This document shows positions 45,707-56,431 of a stretch of DNA of 64,000 bases, piece by piece (position 1 is the first letter of the stretch; every line of letters begins with the position of its first letter). The stretch covers positions 107,215,947-107,279,946 of the forward strand of contig OW799235.1 of assembly GCA_941918925.1 (NCBI GenBank), given 5' to 3'. The notes under the pieces were generated by a model that saw only the letters and a program-made list of their open reading frames with translations, ran no database searches and had not been told where the DNA came from. This stretch comes from Phyto melanocephala (lineage: Eukaryota > Arthropoda > Insecta > Diptera > Rhinophoridae). The position numbers were made by a program, and so were the translations under genes.

Positions 45707-45752
45707 TACAAAAAAAGTGATACATTTTTTATTATAAAGAGATTATTCTATT

Positions 45753-46597
45753 TGTATAACTTCGATATGCTAGTAAAATGTTTTCGTAAATTTAGTCTTT
45801 CAATAAAAATAGACGTTAAAGTAGGCGTGCCAATATAGTTTCTGATAATAAATACAACTTAGATATTTCAATGTAGTCCTTTTTTCGCATTAGGCAGAAA
45901 GCTATATATGGGAAATTTAATCGTCATACATCTTAGTTATGTTGCTTTTAAATTTCATTAAGAGTAGATTATGTGAGAAGTAGGCGTTGAAGTAGGCATG
46001 TCAAAATTATTTCTGCTGATAAATTTAACTAAAATAATTCAATATACAGTACTTTATTCTTCCAAGGTCTTTGTCCATAGAGAAATTATATAAATTTAGG
46101 GCAAAACGTTTTATGGAAGGTGCGCTTCAAAGTGGGTATGTCACCTCACTTTTCCGTTACACAAGTCTTTTAATCCAAAAGCAATGTTTTCAGTTTTATT
46201 ATGTTTTTACTGTGCAGTAAACATTTTCGTACATTTAAAGCTATAATTCTTTTTGTAATGTAAAGATTAGAGCGATTTGCAGAGAAATATATTTTTCAAT
46301 GCGTTTATACACAATCGAATTTTATTCGATATTGGAAGGACATGGTTCTTTTGACCTACGCTTACATTACGAGCTATAACTCTCTTCCTAATATTCCGAT
46401 TTTCAATACTAAACAAACTTTGTGTATAAGAGATAATCTGGCCCCCTGCCTTTTCCAGTCCGAGCTCTATCGTGCTTTCAACAGAAGGACAGACGGACAG
46501 AAACATATACTTTATGGGGTCTTAAATGGGTATTTCGATGTGTTATAAACGGCATGACAAAATAAATATACCACCACCATTTTTTTGGGCGGGTATA
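45753..46597 (-). repeat. Repeat B copy, minus orientation
   Basis: Read on the minus strand it starts TATACCCGCCCAAAAAAATG and GTGGTGGTATATTTATTTTG, then GTCATGCCGTTTATAACACA, AGACCCCATAAAGTATATG, CTGTCCGTCTGTCCTTCTGT and GAAAGCACGATAGAGCTCGG. It ends inside ATATCGAAGTTATACAAAT at about 45753, where it abuts the plus-oriented copy. Together the two make a large imperfect inverted repeat with the mariner near its centre. Confidence 0.8.
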
Positions 46598-46653
46598 AAA
46601 ATCATCTTATAAACGTTTTTAAATTTATTATGAATTTACTATTTTATTCTTAT

Positions 46654-46690
46654 TGCTTATAAGTGTTTATAAAATAAACACTTATAAGCA
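46654..46690. repeat. Perfect hairpin, 17-bp arms, 3-base loop
   Basis: TGCTTATAAGTGTTTAT, then AAA, then the exact complement ATAAACACTTATAAGCA. It lies just beyond the outer end of the inverted repeat B copy. Could be a tiny foldback footprint or a cruciform-forming site; nothing indicates a function. Confidence 0.9.
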
Positions 46691-49069
46691 ACTTTACTAA
46701 TCTTCTATATATATGGTCTAATTCATTAAAATTAAAACAGCTTTAGAAGAGGTTTATAAAATAATATCTATAGAAAATCTGATAATAAAAAATTTTTTTC
46801 ATAATTTTTATTTTAAATAAGACAGATAACGTATAAAAATAAATATTTGTTTTTGCTCTATGCATGGTACAATAAAGCTATCTTTTATCGCTGTTAAGGC
46901 CAAATTGCCAAAAATGTTAGTTTAAATAAAAAACATTGTTAACACCTTAAAAAAGCAATTTTTGTAATACTATAAATTTCAATACTGCACAAGAACGGAT
47001 TTTATGTTTTAGAATTGCTAGAATTAATTAGCAACATTTTGTTTAATATATAGTTTTTTTTTCCTTTTAATATATGTCTGTATATCCGAGATACTCCTAG
47101 TAATCAACAAATTGCTCATTTCCATACATTTTCAAAGAATGTTTTTTTAAAAAATTTCTTACCAACAAATACATACATAGATACGATACAGCAAGTATAT
47201 AAAAAAGCACAGAAAAATAAACAAACAAAAAACATTGCTCTACAACCAATTATAACATGCAAAAAAGGAGAAACTCAGTGTTATTATATGCATACAAACA
47301 AATATTTTCAAAAAAGATATAGTATTTATTTACGATAAAAAAAACACAACAAAAATAAAAAATGGAAGAAATCATTTAGTAAAATCAAATGTTTAAAAAT
47401 CAATCAAATCAATTAAGTTAATTAAAATGGTATTTATATACTGGTGAACAGATGAACACAAAAAAAATTTAGTATTTCATTAATATAATTTAATTAAAAT
47501 TGATATAAGCACAACAAACTGGCAGAAAAACATAAAAACAAAATAAATTCATCAATTATGAACAGTCAGAAACAATAATGGTAAAACAACAACAAGAATT
47601 TAAATAAAATTTTATTTTGATTTATATTTGATAGATTTTTGTGACACGTGGTAGGATTTTTAATATCAGCAATAGCTGGTCAATCGATATGCTGAATAAT
47701 TTCTGAGATAATTATATTGTGTAAAGTTTTGGAGACAATAATTAGTTTTGGAATAAATAATTAGTATTTGGCGATAACTAGTTGCACGTTTTACATACAC
47801 ATGAGGTTTTTTAATGTGCGGACTCTCTATACTTGTGAAGATAGGATAGATATGGAAAATTGTGGTGAAGTAGTAGAAGTAAGAAGTAAGCCGAAGTTAT
47901 ATCTAGTTTCAGCCTAAAATTCTATAACTGACAATTCGGGAACAGAACATCTTACGAGAAGCATTTTTGTCACATAATGTGACACTGAGAAGAAAAAAAT
48001 AAACAACAAATAGGAAGTTCTTATCAGCAATAATGCTTAATGGTTTTTTACTTAAAATATTTTCAACACAGGAATAATGCCAACACTTCCGGAAACGAGA
48101 TATTCCTTCAGTGCCTACGACAAAGAAATATACTGAAGCCAACACCGATAAGATCAATCGACTGACGAAAGATTAAGGCAACCATATTTTGAGTTGACAA
48201 CTTTTAGCACAGACACAGAAAATAGATCTACGAAAAAGCCAAGTAGAAGGCCACGACCGCATATATCTAGTACTTTTTTTTATTAAATACCTCACCTATA
48301 ACAAGAGACTAAGACAGCCCAAAATACAGAGAAGTAAATAATTTTTCAAGGAACTCAACAGTCAAAGGGTGGAAAATTATGGAGAAACAAGGATATTAAT
48401 AGGGTATCCGCTGTAGTAGAAATCTGGTAGTTATATAAAATTTGCATTTATCCCAATGTTGAAAAACTTTAATTTAATTATACCAAAGCAAAAAAAAATA
48501 TAACAAAGAAATGATTTTTCAAGTGCGGTTGATGATAAAGTGATTTAACTTTAGTAAATAGGCACTAATGATTTTAACATTAGCGTGTCATTGGAGATTT
48601 TGTGTTTACATGATGAATATAATACTTATTAGTATACTGCATTGTTATAAATATTTTATTTATGACAAATTATTTTGCAATTAGAGAGTCCGTTAGAATG
48701 AATCTTTTTGCACTATTAATTAGAAGTCTTGAAAATATAATTCAATTCGCACAACTTTCAAAAATTTTTTCCTATACATATGTGATTGGTTTAAAGCCTA
48801 GTACAGTCGAAAATATTTATCTAACTTTTGAATGTATAAAAATATGACTTGTAGTTGCTTCTCAGCTGTAGTGCAGTTATTATTTTTCTTTTTATGTTAT
48901 CTTTAATCACTTTAACATTATGCTGCAGTAAAAGTCATCTCTGTTTTATTTTCATTTTTCATTTTCTTTTAACTAAAAATATTTGTTTAGACACATTTTC
49001 ACCATCAACGTGAACTGAAGGTCATATGAAATATGGTCATATTATGTTTAAGCTTTATGACACTTTACA
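46691..49069. other. AT-rich DNA without recognisable features
   Basis: A mixed-composition stretch at about 47920-48400 has scattered short open frames but no motif. The rest is AT-rich spacer. Confidence 0.45.
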
Positions 49070-49165
49070 TAAAGGTGACGGAAAAATAAATGAACTCCGT
49101 TTTTTTCTTACGTTCTTACATTGATATTTTGCAAAAAATATTTTAATTTATGTACACCTTACTCT
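49070..49165. repeat. Solo end resembling the DD41D mariner TIR
   Basis: AAAGGTGACGGAAAAATAAA followed by CTCCGTTTTTTTC at about 49071-49110 resembles the end at 22952 (CAAGGTGACGCAAAAATAAC, then TTCCGTTGTTTTTTGG). GTACACCTTA near 49151-49160 might be a decayed opposite end, giving a unit near 90 bp. No coding sequence. Confidence 0.5.
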
Positions 49166-49436
49166 GTTTTTACGCGACTTTAAGAAACTATTTTATTCTG
49201 TTTTTAGGTGATTTGATTTGACTTAGCGCGTTCTAAAAATGTATGTATATAAAATATTTTTATCAGAAAAACTGTGTTTATACTGGACTTGAGGCATTTC
49301 AAATTACATATATAGTCGGCACATTGTTGCTACACTCCGTATCTGATATGAAATAAGGTTGAAACAGGCTTTTTTTTTAATATAATGCCAAGTCAAATAT
49401 ATACAGCTATAAAAAAAACTGCAGTAAGTTTAAAGT

Positions 49437-50397
49437 AGCCAAAAATTGCGTGACCCTTTTCTTCTGCTCAAACGCTTCAAAAAACAGTATGTTAATATTC
49501 TTAGTTGTAAATTGGGCTCTAAAACTACGGTCGATGAAGGCATTAATATAGAATTTTTACCCGTTTGCTGAGTAGCTAATAAAATGGCCTGGGTTACAAA
49601 CTGAGCTTTTACCCGAATGGTTTCATAAATAATTTTTACTTTCTATTTTAATTTCTATTTTATATTTATTTTTTTTAACTAGTAAATTTTACTGGTAATA
49701 CGCCGCTATATGAGCCTAGATTTGAAAGTTCTATTGATAATAGATAATACACTAGGTCATCCACATTGAGAGAATTTTCAGTCTCGAATACAACATCGCT
49801 AATACAGCCACTGGATCGAGGAGTAATTAAAGTTTTATGGATCTACTTTGTGAAGCCAAAATGTTTGTACATTTTAGAAAAACTAATGAATGAGCAAAAT
49901 ATAAATACGTGGAAATATGAATATGTGGAAGAAATTTTCTACTATGGACTATTCAAACCTGCTGGATTAGGGCTATCAGAATTTAAAGAATCAACATTAA
50001 ACACATGTTGGAGAGCAGTTTGGCCAAAATGCGTTTTGGGGGAAATTGCTTTGCTGATTTATTTCCTGCAAATATTAATGAGTTATTATTAATTGGTTTG
50101 TGCTTGAGACACCCGAATCCAAATAAATTATTAACGATAACGAAGAGGATTCTACCTTCACTGTATCCATAATTTAACAAGGACTCTAAATGGCAGCTAA
50201 ATTAGGTGAATATTTTCGCAAGCATGATCCTAATGAATAACATAATAGTATTAAAAAAACTGTAAGTTATCGATAGATAACGGAATTTGTGACAAAAATC
50301 ACTGAACGATAACATGTAAATGAGCATGATTTTAAAAATATTTTTAGCGATGAAAATGATGTCTTTCGTAAACGAATGCGCTTATCAGAAAGTGATA
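49437..50397 (+). pseudogene. Pogo/Tigger-type transposase relic (DDE_1 / CENP-B-like)
   Basis: Going right, broken frames read CVTLFFCSNASKN (the RVTxLLCxNADG start of the DDE domain), MAWVTN-AFTRMVS (the AWVTxxLFxEWF helix), LLIIDNTLGHPH (second catalytic aspartate in IDNAPGHP), SNTTSLIQPLDRGVIK (third, in LQPLDxGVI) and KESTLNTCWRAVWPKC (the xxxTLxxCWRKxWP motif). The 108-codon frame at 49766-50092 holds the last part, with YVEEIFYYGLFKPAG between. A frameshift separates the GHP and NTTSLIQPLD parts, and an AT-rich insert of about 80 bp near 49620-49700 splits the first half. No N-terminal CENP-B-type domain was found. Confidence 0.83.
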
Positions 50398-51266
50398 CTC
50401 ACTAGATATTAAATTTCATACTTTTGTTTTTAGATTTTATGTTTTTTGTTATTTATTTTTTTAAATGAAATGTTTTTTTTGTCAAAATAAAATACGGGCA
50501 TGAAACATTGTACGTGATATTTGTACTCGTTTAAAGTGAAGTAATTTTTGCAAAAGTAAGAGTAACTGAAACAAAGTTACATCTTTATGTTCCATTCAAA
50601 GGCTACTCTATTTAAAAAAAAATTATTATATTTGAATCATTATTTTCTAAAATATATAGAAAATAATATATCGTACGTGACGTAAACAGAAGTGATTTTG
50701 AGGTATATATGGGAGGTATTTTTTTTCTTTTTTTAATTTCTTACACTAAACCAAATATGTTTCATTTAAATCCATCATGCTAAATTGAAAGCAATCTTTA
50801 AATGATTTTATAATAAATTCAAATTAATATCGTTCGTCACATATCGTAAGTGACATATTTTTCTCTAATAGTATTTTTATGTAATGAAATTTGTATTATG
50901 TTAGGAAAAAAGCTAAATTCTCAATCAGGTGCTCTTGCGACTGTTCCAATACGAATGGCGGAGACAAATAATGTTTTTGCACTACGTACGTGACATTAAA
51001 ATAACATCCAAGAGAAGTAAAAAATAATACCGCTAAATGAACTCTATATTTTCTTTTTTCTTATGGATCTTGTTAATTGCTGTTGTTACCTTTATTTTAA
51101 AGCGTATTTATAATTACAATTTAGTCGCTAAAAAAATAGTTGGTTGCAATTTGAGTGTTTTTTTTTATCAATGAAGTTATATTGAAAAACTTTCAATAAT
51201 TTTTTTTTACAGTCGTGGTTGACATATTTATGCAAATGTCCATATGTGTGAAGTAACACGACTTTA
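50398..51266. other. Spacer with recurring CGTACGTGAC words
   Basis: GTACGTGATA (50510), CGTACGTGACG (50673), CGTTCGTCACATATCGTAAG with TGACAT (about 50831) and CGTACGTGACAT (50985) recur downstream of the Tigger relic and may be remnants of its subterminal region. No ORF. Confidence 0.4.
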
Positions 51267-51500
51267 AACCACATATTTATTTATTTATTTATTAAATTCA
51301 AAGTAATATAAAAAGCCTTTCCTTAGGCCAATAACAATATATTACAAAAGCAATGTTCTGAATACTAAAATAAAATAAAGAATTAAATTATTATTAATTA
51401 AATTTATCCTATATTATCTAATATTTAATATGCACGTGGAACCAGTTCCATCATTTTATATGGACAAATAAAAATAAAGTGGTTAAATTCAAACAAACGC
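51267..51500 (-). mobile_element. Non-LTR retrotransposon 3' end with (TAAA)n tail, minus strand
   Basis: The plus strand shows TTTATTTATTTATTTATTAA at about 51273, then AAGCCTTTCCTTAGGCCAAT near 51315. The copy at 44417 has the same arrangement of (TTTA)n followed by AAGCCTCTAGGCCATAA. The left boundary is the tail; the right boundary is uncertain and no coding sequence is left. Confidence 0.5.
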
Positions 51501-51562
51501 TAGATTTTCCTGACAAAGTATTAAATGAAATAAAATAAAACTCACTATTGTATACATATTTT

Positions 51563-51614
51563 TGATAACGAAATATGATCGTCGTGATCATATCGTAACC
51601 ATGTTTTTTGGGTG
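51563..51614 (-). repeat. Solo end of the element family at 12547
   Basis: Read on the minus strand, CCAAAAAACATGGTTACGAT and ATGATCACGACGATCATAT match the left end at 12555-12592, including the ATGATC-ACGAC-GATCAT palindrome. The opposite end is not visible, so this is a truncated copy. Confidence 0.68.
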
Positions 51615-52463
51615 TTCTTAGAAAGAGTAATTAGTAACTGAAATTATTTAAATAGCACAAAAAAAATGAAATAACTGTTTAAATAATTTAAGTTCTTAGT
51701 AAGCACTAGAGAAAAATATTTACCATCGTCTTTTTACCTCAATTAAAAGATATTAGTTTTAAAGTGATTTAATACCTGATGCATGCCAATGCATGTGATT
51801 GCAATAAAGCCAATTCCATTTTTTCTTGGATTCAATATAAAATTTTCTGACTTAAGAAAACAAGCTACAGAAAATACGTGAAATCTTGCCTGAAGTTTAA
51901 TCTTTTAAAACTACCATTACGTAGAATAACAATTAAACGAAGATATGAATAAATATTTACAACAAAAAGTGAGTCAAGTATATGATGTATATTTTAGATT
52001 CATTTATATGTAGTATACCTTACGTATTTATGTATGTTTGTATACAGTTTTTAGTTGTTTTAAAAGTAAAGAGCTAAACAAGAAGGAAACAGAAAAAAAT
52101 CTTAACCGGCATTTTTTAGAGCATCGAGAAATGTATACACCTAAGCTTCCGCACACCTTAAAGTACATCCATTTACACACACACACACATGTTAACATAC
52201 ATTGCATTAGAACAAAAACCAAAGGAATTCACTACTGGTTTGTTTGACATAACTTGGCAGAGAAAAATTCAAGCTTGGAGAAAAGTACATGTAAATACAT
52301 TTGTGAACGAGTACAAATGTATGTACAGGGGCATTTAAATATATTGCGTGTGTAAGGGTGAACCCAATTAACATACATAAATGTTAACAATCATGTGATA
52401 GACATTGATAAGTAATTAATGAGACTTGATGTATGGAAGGGCACTAACGAAGGATATAAAATA
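51615..52463. other. AT-rich spacer; CA microsatellite
   Basis: (CA)n at about 52176-52190. Nothing else. The last nine bases, 52455-52463, are the left target duplication of the next element. Confidence 0.5.
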
Positions 52464-53872
52464 GGCTCCACGAAAAGCCCCCCAATGAAATAACGCCCAA
52501 ACGAGAAATGAAATATTCTCCAAATTTTTTTCATACATTTTTGGGGGTTATTTCATATGAAATAACTCCCAATTTTTTTGGGCCGTACTTCATTTTTTTT
52601 GGAAATTATTTCATTTCTCATTTGGGGTTTTCAAATTATGAAATAATCTCCAATGAAATAACACCCCACAAATTTTTAAAATTCGGGGCTTGTTTCATAG
52701 CGTGTATAATTTGGGTGATATTTCATTTTGTATTCGGGGGTTATTTCATTTTTAAAGCTTTTAGTTTTGGGGGTGTTTGTAAATAAATTATATAAAAATA
52801 GGCCTTTTACAAGAAAACTTTTAGCCTGTGAATATATTATAATATCTTTTCAAATAGATAAATGATAACGTTCGGGATTTGGATGGTGCGACCTTCGTGA
52901 CAGACTACGAAATTAGTCTACGGACGGCAATAATTATTGTTTTACCTAAATCAAAAGTAATCGGTTGTTAGTTCCACTTTTGCCAAGCAGTGAGGAGGTC
53001 CATAATAATAAAGTGTAACCAACTGGCAGCATTTGCACATAAAACGTATATTTTCTCCATCTTGATTTCATGAGCAACCATTTTGTTTTAACTTATCATT
53101 TCTTACGTATAATGTATTAAGTTTATTATTTATGTATGTACATAAAAATAATTTCTTGGTAGTTGGGCTTCAAAAATAAATATATTGGAAATATTATACA
53201 AGTCTTTGTCCATACTTCCTTACATCTCCATTACAGAAAATTACTGCCTTCTTTACAATATTGTAACTATAATAACGTCTCCCATGAGTTGGATTTTCAA
53301 GCCATTCGTAAAGTTTTAGGATAGCTCGTTGGTGGCTGATCTGAAATTGCTTCCATCGTATAAGGGAAATTTACAGCACTGGACTTAGTCCATCTACAAA
53401 ACCAAAAGTAGTCACTATTAAACGAGCTTTGTATGTTCTTTCACCAAAAAAAATTGATTATGAATGCTGGCACACTTTCGAAGTTGTATATATTCTTATT
53501 ATGAAGAAGACGCCTGCGGGCCTCCACACGATTTATATCAATAAATTTGCGATTTTGCTGTTGGTCCATATTGACTTCATGAAATCCTTAATGAATCTGA
53601 CTCTTTTATAAATTTTGGGCATAATTTCATTTTTGTTGCTGATGGGGTTTATTTCATTGGGGATTATTTCATTTTCATCATTGGGATTGATTTCATATGA
53701 AATAACTCCCAAATATTGGGGGTTGTTTCGTTTTCGCTTTGGGTTTTATTTCATTTATTTTGGCATGTTATTTCATCCACTGTTTTTGGGTTTTATTTTC
53801 AATTTTTTGGGGTTTACTTCATTGGGGATTGTTTCCTGGGCGTTATTTCATTGGGGGGCTTTTCGTGGAGCC
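52464..53872. mobile_element. Foldback/Mutator-like element with 9-bp target duplication and repeat-array arms
   Basis: The ends start GGCTCCACGAAAAGCCCCCC on both sides; the terminal inverted repeats match perfectly for 36 bp, as far as AATGAAATAACGCCCA. TATAAAATA flanks both ends exactly (52455-52463, 53873-53881), a 9-bp duplication typical of the Mutator superfamily, which includes Drosophila FB/NOF and Rehavkus elements. Each arm of about 300 bp is an array of a degenerate 15-base motif, GGGGNTTATTTCATT or its complement: about 10 copies in the left arm (52480-52760), mixed in direction, and about 12 in the right (53615-53865), nearly all in one direction. The unique middle (52790-53610) holds a broken minus-strand ORF. 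No Mutator transposase was recognised. Superfamily is inference. Confidence 0.85.
53194..53569 (-). pseudogene. Broken ORF of unknown family inside the Foldback-like element
   Basis: From an ATG at 53569 the minus strand reads MDQQQNRKFIDINRVEARRR, LLHNKNIYNFESVPAFIINF, then a run of eight T shifts the frame. The next frame continues GERTYKARLIVTTFGFVDGL, meets a stop (53371-53373), and then stays open through HQRAILKLYEWLENPTHGRR, YYSYNIVKKAVIFCNGDVRK, YGQRLV to a stop at 53194-53196. Composition is protein-like rather than translated spacer. I do not recognise the family. It may be an exon of the element's own protein or a captured host gene piece. Confidence 0.5.
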
Positions 53873-54010
53873 TATAAAATACAATTATATGCAAAGGATT
53901 TTTTAGAATAAAAATTCACTAGTACCCAGTAGATTGTCCTCCTAAATTTAAATTTTAAATACGTTTTTATTGCTGCTGATTATTAACTGTAAAGCATAGA
54001 TATGTTGTAT

Positions 54011-54261
54011 CAAGGCGAATTCGTTATCAGGTGGTGTTGACAACGCAGCTGATCTACTTTTTTATTTGCAAAAATGATGATTGAATTGTCATATATTATT
54101 TATGTTTACATAGATTACTCCTTCCCGCGCAAAAAACACAAACAAAAACCATGTAGTTTTTGACACATCGACAGTCGAAAGCAACAATAAAAAACCATGT
54201 TGTTTTTTTAATGTTGTATTTGTTGTAGAATTACCACCACCTGATAAATAAATTCGCCTTG
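54011..54261. mobile_element. 251-bp hAT-like MITE
   Basis: The ends start CAAGGCGAATTCGTTATCAG and, from the right, CAAGGCGAATTTATTTATCA, both continuing GGTGGTG. The 8 bases outside, TGTTGTAT (54003-54010) and TGTTATAT (54262-54269), agree at 7 positions, an 8-bp duplication as in hAT elements. Interior has two AAAACCATG words and no ORF. Confidence 0.78.
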
Positions 54262-54269
54262 TGTTATAT

Positions 54270-55623
54270 GCTACGTGTGCATTCTTTACAATTTCCTCTA
54301 TTATTTACTTGGCTGTCGCAAACATAGGCAATATATTATTCTAGTCTATAAAATATTTTTGAATCTCAAATGAAGCTTTTAATCGATGTATTGTATTATT
54401 CATTATTATTATCATTATTCAATGATATACATAGTATCTTTAACTTTATTTATTCTATGCTTTATACTTAAATGAAATATATGCACATGCAGTTGGCAAA
54501 TTAAAGAAGCTTAAACTACAAATTCGGTTAAGCGGAATCAAAAGTATCATCTACCAATAATAAAGCTTTATACGAAATTTGTGTTTGTCATCTAAAAGTA
54601 CTTAACCGCCTTCTGTCAGCATTTATTCTCCAAAAAGAACCAGTGAAAAATCAATTTTTTTTAGAACTTTGAATTACCTTTGCTTTACCTTAAAATTGTC
54701 GTTGTCACTATGAAGGGGGTGCTGTGGCGTATTATTTGTAAGAAAAAGTAAAAAATACTTTAAGTGGAAAAGCTTTATAATTGAAAATATTTTTAATTAT
54801 AATAAATAAAGTGAAATGTTTAAATCAAATAACAATTTATAAAACATATTAGTACAAGCAGTTTTTTTAATTAATTTTTTTTAGAAAATTACTAAAATAA
54901 AAAAGAATTCCTTTAACTATACCTTTATTACAATGCAACGTTTATTAAACTTACTTTAATTTATTTTTTAATACCACTTTTCTTAAATTAAGGGCATGCT
55001 TAAATGCATTATAGAATTAATCTTCTTGTACTGCAAATCGCAAATAAATCTAATGCCCACAAAATTAATTGTACGGGCACTACTTAGTTTGATTGTATGT
55101 GTAAGAGCAAAATCTTTTTACTCTTGACCTAGAGTTGCTTCAAAACGGTGAAAAAAACTAAAAATTGTAATTCCACTTTAACTATAGAAACTGTTAGAAA
55201 AATATTGTGGCTATAAAAAATCGTTTAACGAAAATATAAATAAAACTTAAATTGTATAAATATGTATTTGCATAAAAATTAATCTTACTTAACAAACTCA
55301 TTACGTGGATTGCTACAACTTTAATTAATTGTATATATGACCAAAAAAAAATATTTTTGCTAAGCGACTGTGATGACTGCCAGCATAGTTCACATTCATA
55401 TAAATTATAAAAATAAACTTTCTAAAACATATCCAAGGTAGACTGAAATGACAGCCACAATTCACTATAATTTCTTATTCCGAAATTAACAATTAGTAAC
55501 TGAGTATGGTCTAGAGGCTACGTTACCGAACTTTAAATAAGTAAATAAATTTCCAAATTTCATATGAAAAAATTCTACCAAGAAGTCCTCTTCGAATTGT
55601 AATCAATTTTATAATAATACTTT
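54270..55623. other. AT-rich DNA without recognisable features
   Basis: No ORF or element end that I can support. Confidence 0.45.
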
Positions 55624-55675
55624 CAGCGATGCCAATTTAGTGCTTTTTGTGCTAAACTTAGCGCAATTTAACAAC
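55624..55675 (+). repeat. hAT-like terminal sequence
   Basis: CAGCGATGCCAATTTAGTGC followed by TTTTTGTGCTAAACTTAGCG resembles the end at 21439 and has the CAGNGNTGCCAA form of some hAT ends. No partner end was found to the right. Confidence 0.42.
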
Positions 55676-55899
55676 CCAAATGTTGTATTTTTGTTGGTCA
55701 TTATTTTTATCTCCATAAAAATCTATTTTTGGCATCTACTGAGTTCTTTTTATTTTTGTGTTTATTTTGTTTCTATTAGTCGCCATTATTTTTTCCGAAT
55801 TAAGCGGTGAATAAAGCTCAGTCGAGACGAAATCTTAATATGATACTATAATATCTGTAATACAATTTGTGATTAAAGTTAACATTTAAAATAAAAATA

Positions 55900-56430
55900 A
55901 ACTATATAAATATTACTATTAGAAAGATCATCTGTGCGTTGATCTTCTGATGAGGAATTAGAGTCCGAATTGGCATCATCAATATTGTTTGTACAAATTT
56001 TAAGTTTTCTTCTTTTTGAAATATTTAGATTAAACACAGTTTCACTTTTTCCTTTAAACTCTTGTCGTTTTCTCGTGACTTTAATAACAACTGCCAGAGA
56101 AATCGAGACGTTGTTGTTACACAAAGAAGAAGAGTATTCACTACCATATTTTATGAATAAGAAATATTTCTAAATCAGATTAAAGAATATGCAGTGAATC
56201 TTCGATATAACAAATGTGAAGATGATCAAAAAATACTTCGATAAAGCTATGTTTCGTTGTATATATCAGTTAAACAATGTTAAATCGAAGTTACAATAGA
56301 AGAATTCTAAATAAGTTCCATATATGTACCTCTCTTTCAAACCAACTAGTGTCATTTCTGGAATACAATCACGTATTGAGTCATCTGAGTCAAACGTATC
56401 AGATTCTAAAAATTTAATCAAATTATTGAA
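55900..56430 (-). CDS. Two exon-like open stretches, unknown protein, interrupted by repeat A
   Basis: On the minus strand 56319-56430 reads VFNNLIKFLESDTFDSDDSI, RDCIPEMTLVGLKE and then GAGGTACAT, a good splice donor at about 56318. A second open stretch, about 55910-56165, reads IKYGSEYSSSLCNNN, VTRKRQEFKGKSETVFNLN, ISKRRKLKICTNNIDDANSD and SNSSSEDQRTDDLSNS, with a basic patch followed by an acidic, serine-rich tail. Such biased composition is typical of nuclear proteins and unlike the surrounding AT spacer. The 5' part would be cut by the repeat A insertion starting at 56432. Whether this is a live gene, a dead transposon gene (the hAT-like end at 55624 lies just downstream) or chance is unclear. 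Confidence 0.35.
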
Positions 56431-56431
56431 A

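Larger units (their letters stand above)
43739..45752 (+). repeat. Repeat B copy, plus orientation, interrupted twice
   Basis: It starts with the hairpin TATACCCGCCACC ... GGTGGGGGTATA, then TTTGTCATTCCGTTTGTAAC, GACCCCATAAAGTATATATA, GACGATCTAGCTATGTCCGT with repeated GTCTGTCC words, and GAAAGCACGATAGAGGTCG. It is interrupted by a retrotransposon 3' end (about 44390-44928) and a mariner at a TA (45113-45706). Joining the flanks of the latter, GCATACCGAAGTTATA with CAAAAAAAGTGATACA, restores the order seen uninterrupted at 59906-59938. Its 3' tip is missing; at about 45752 it meets an inverted repeat B copy. Confidence 0.82.

Noticed and set aside
52508..52786. 92-codon plus-strand open frame
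   Set aside because: It is a translation of the repeated GGGGNTTATTTCATT motif in the left arm of the Foldback-like element (repeated YFI, EITP words), not a gene.
53615..53911. 98-codon plus-strand open frame
   Set aside because: Same cause as in the left arm: the motif array gives repeated SLGIISF-type peptides.
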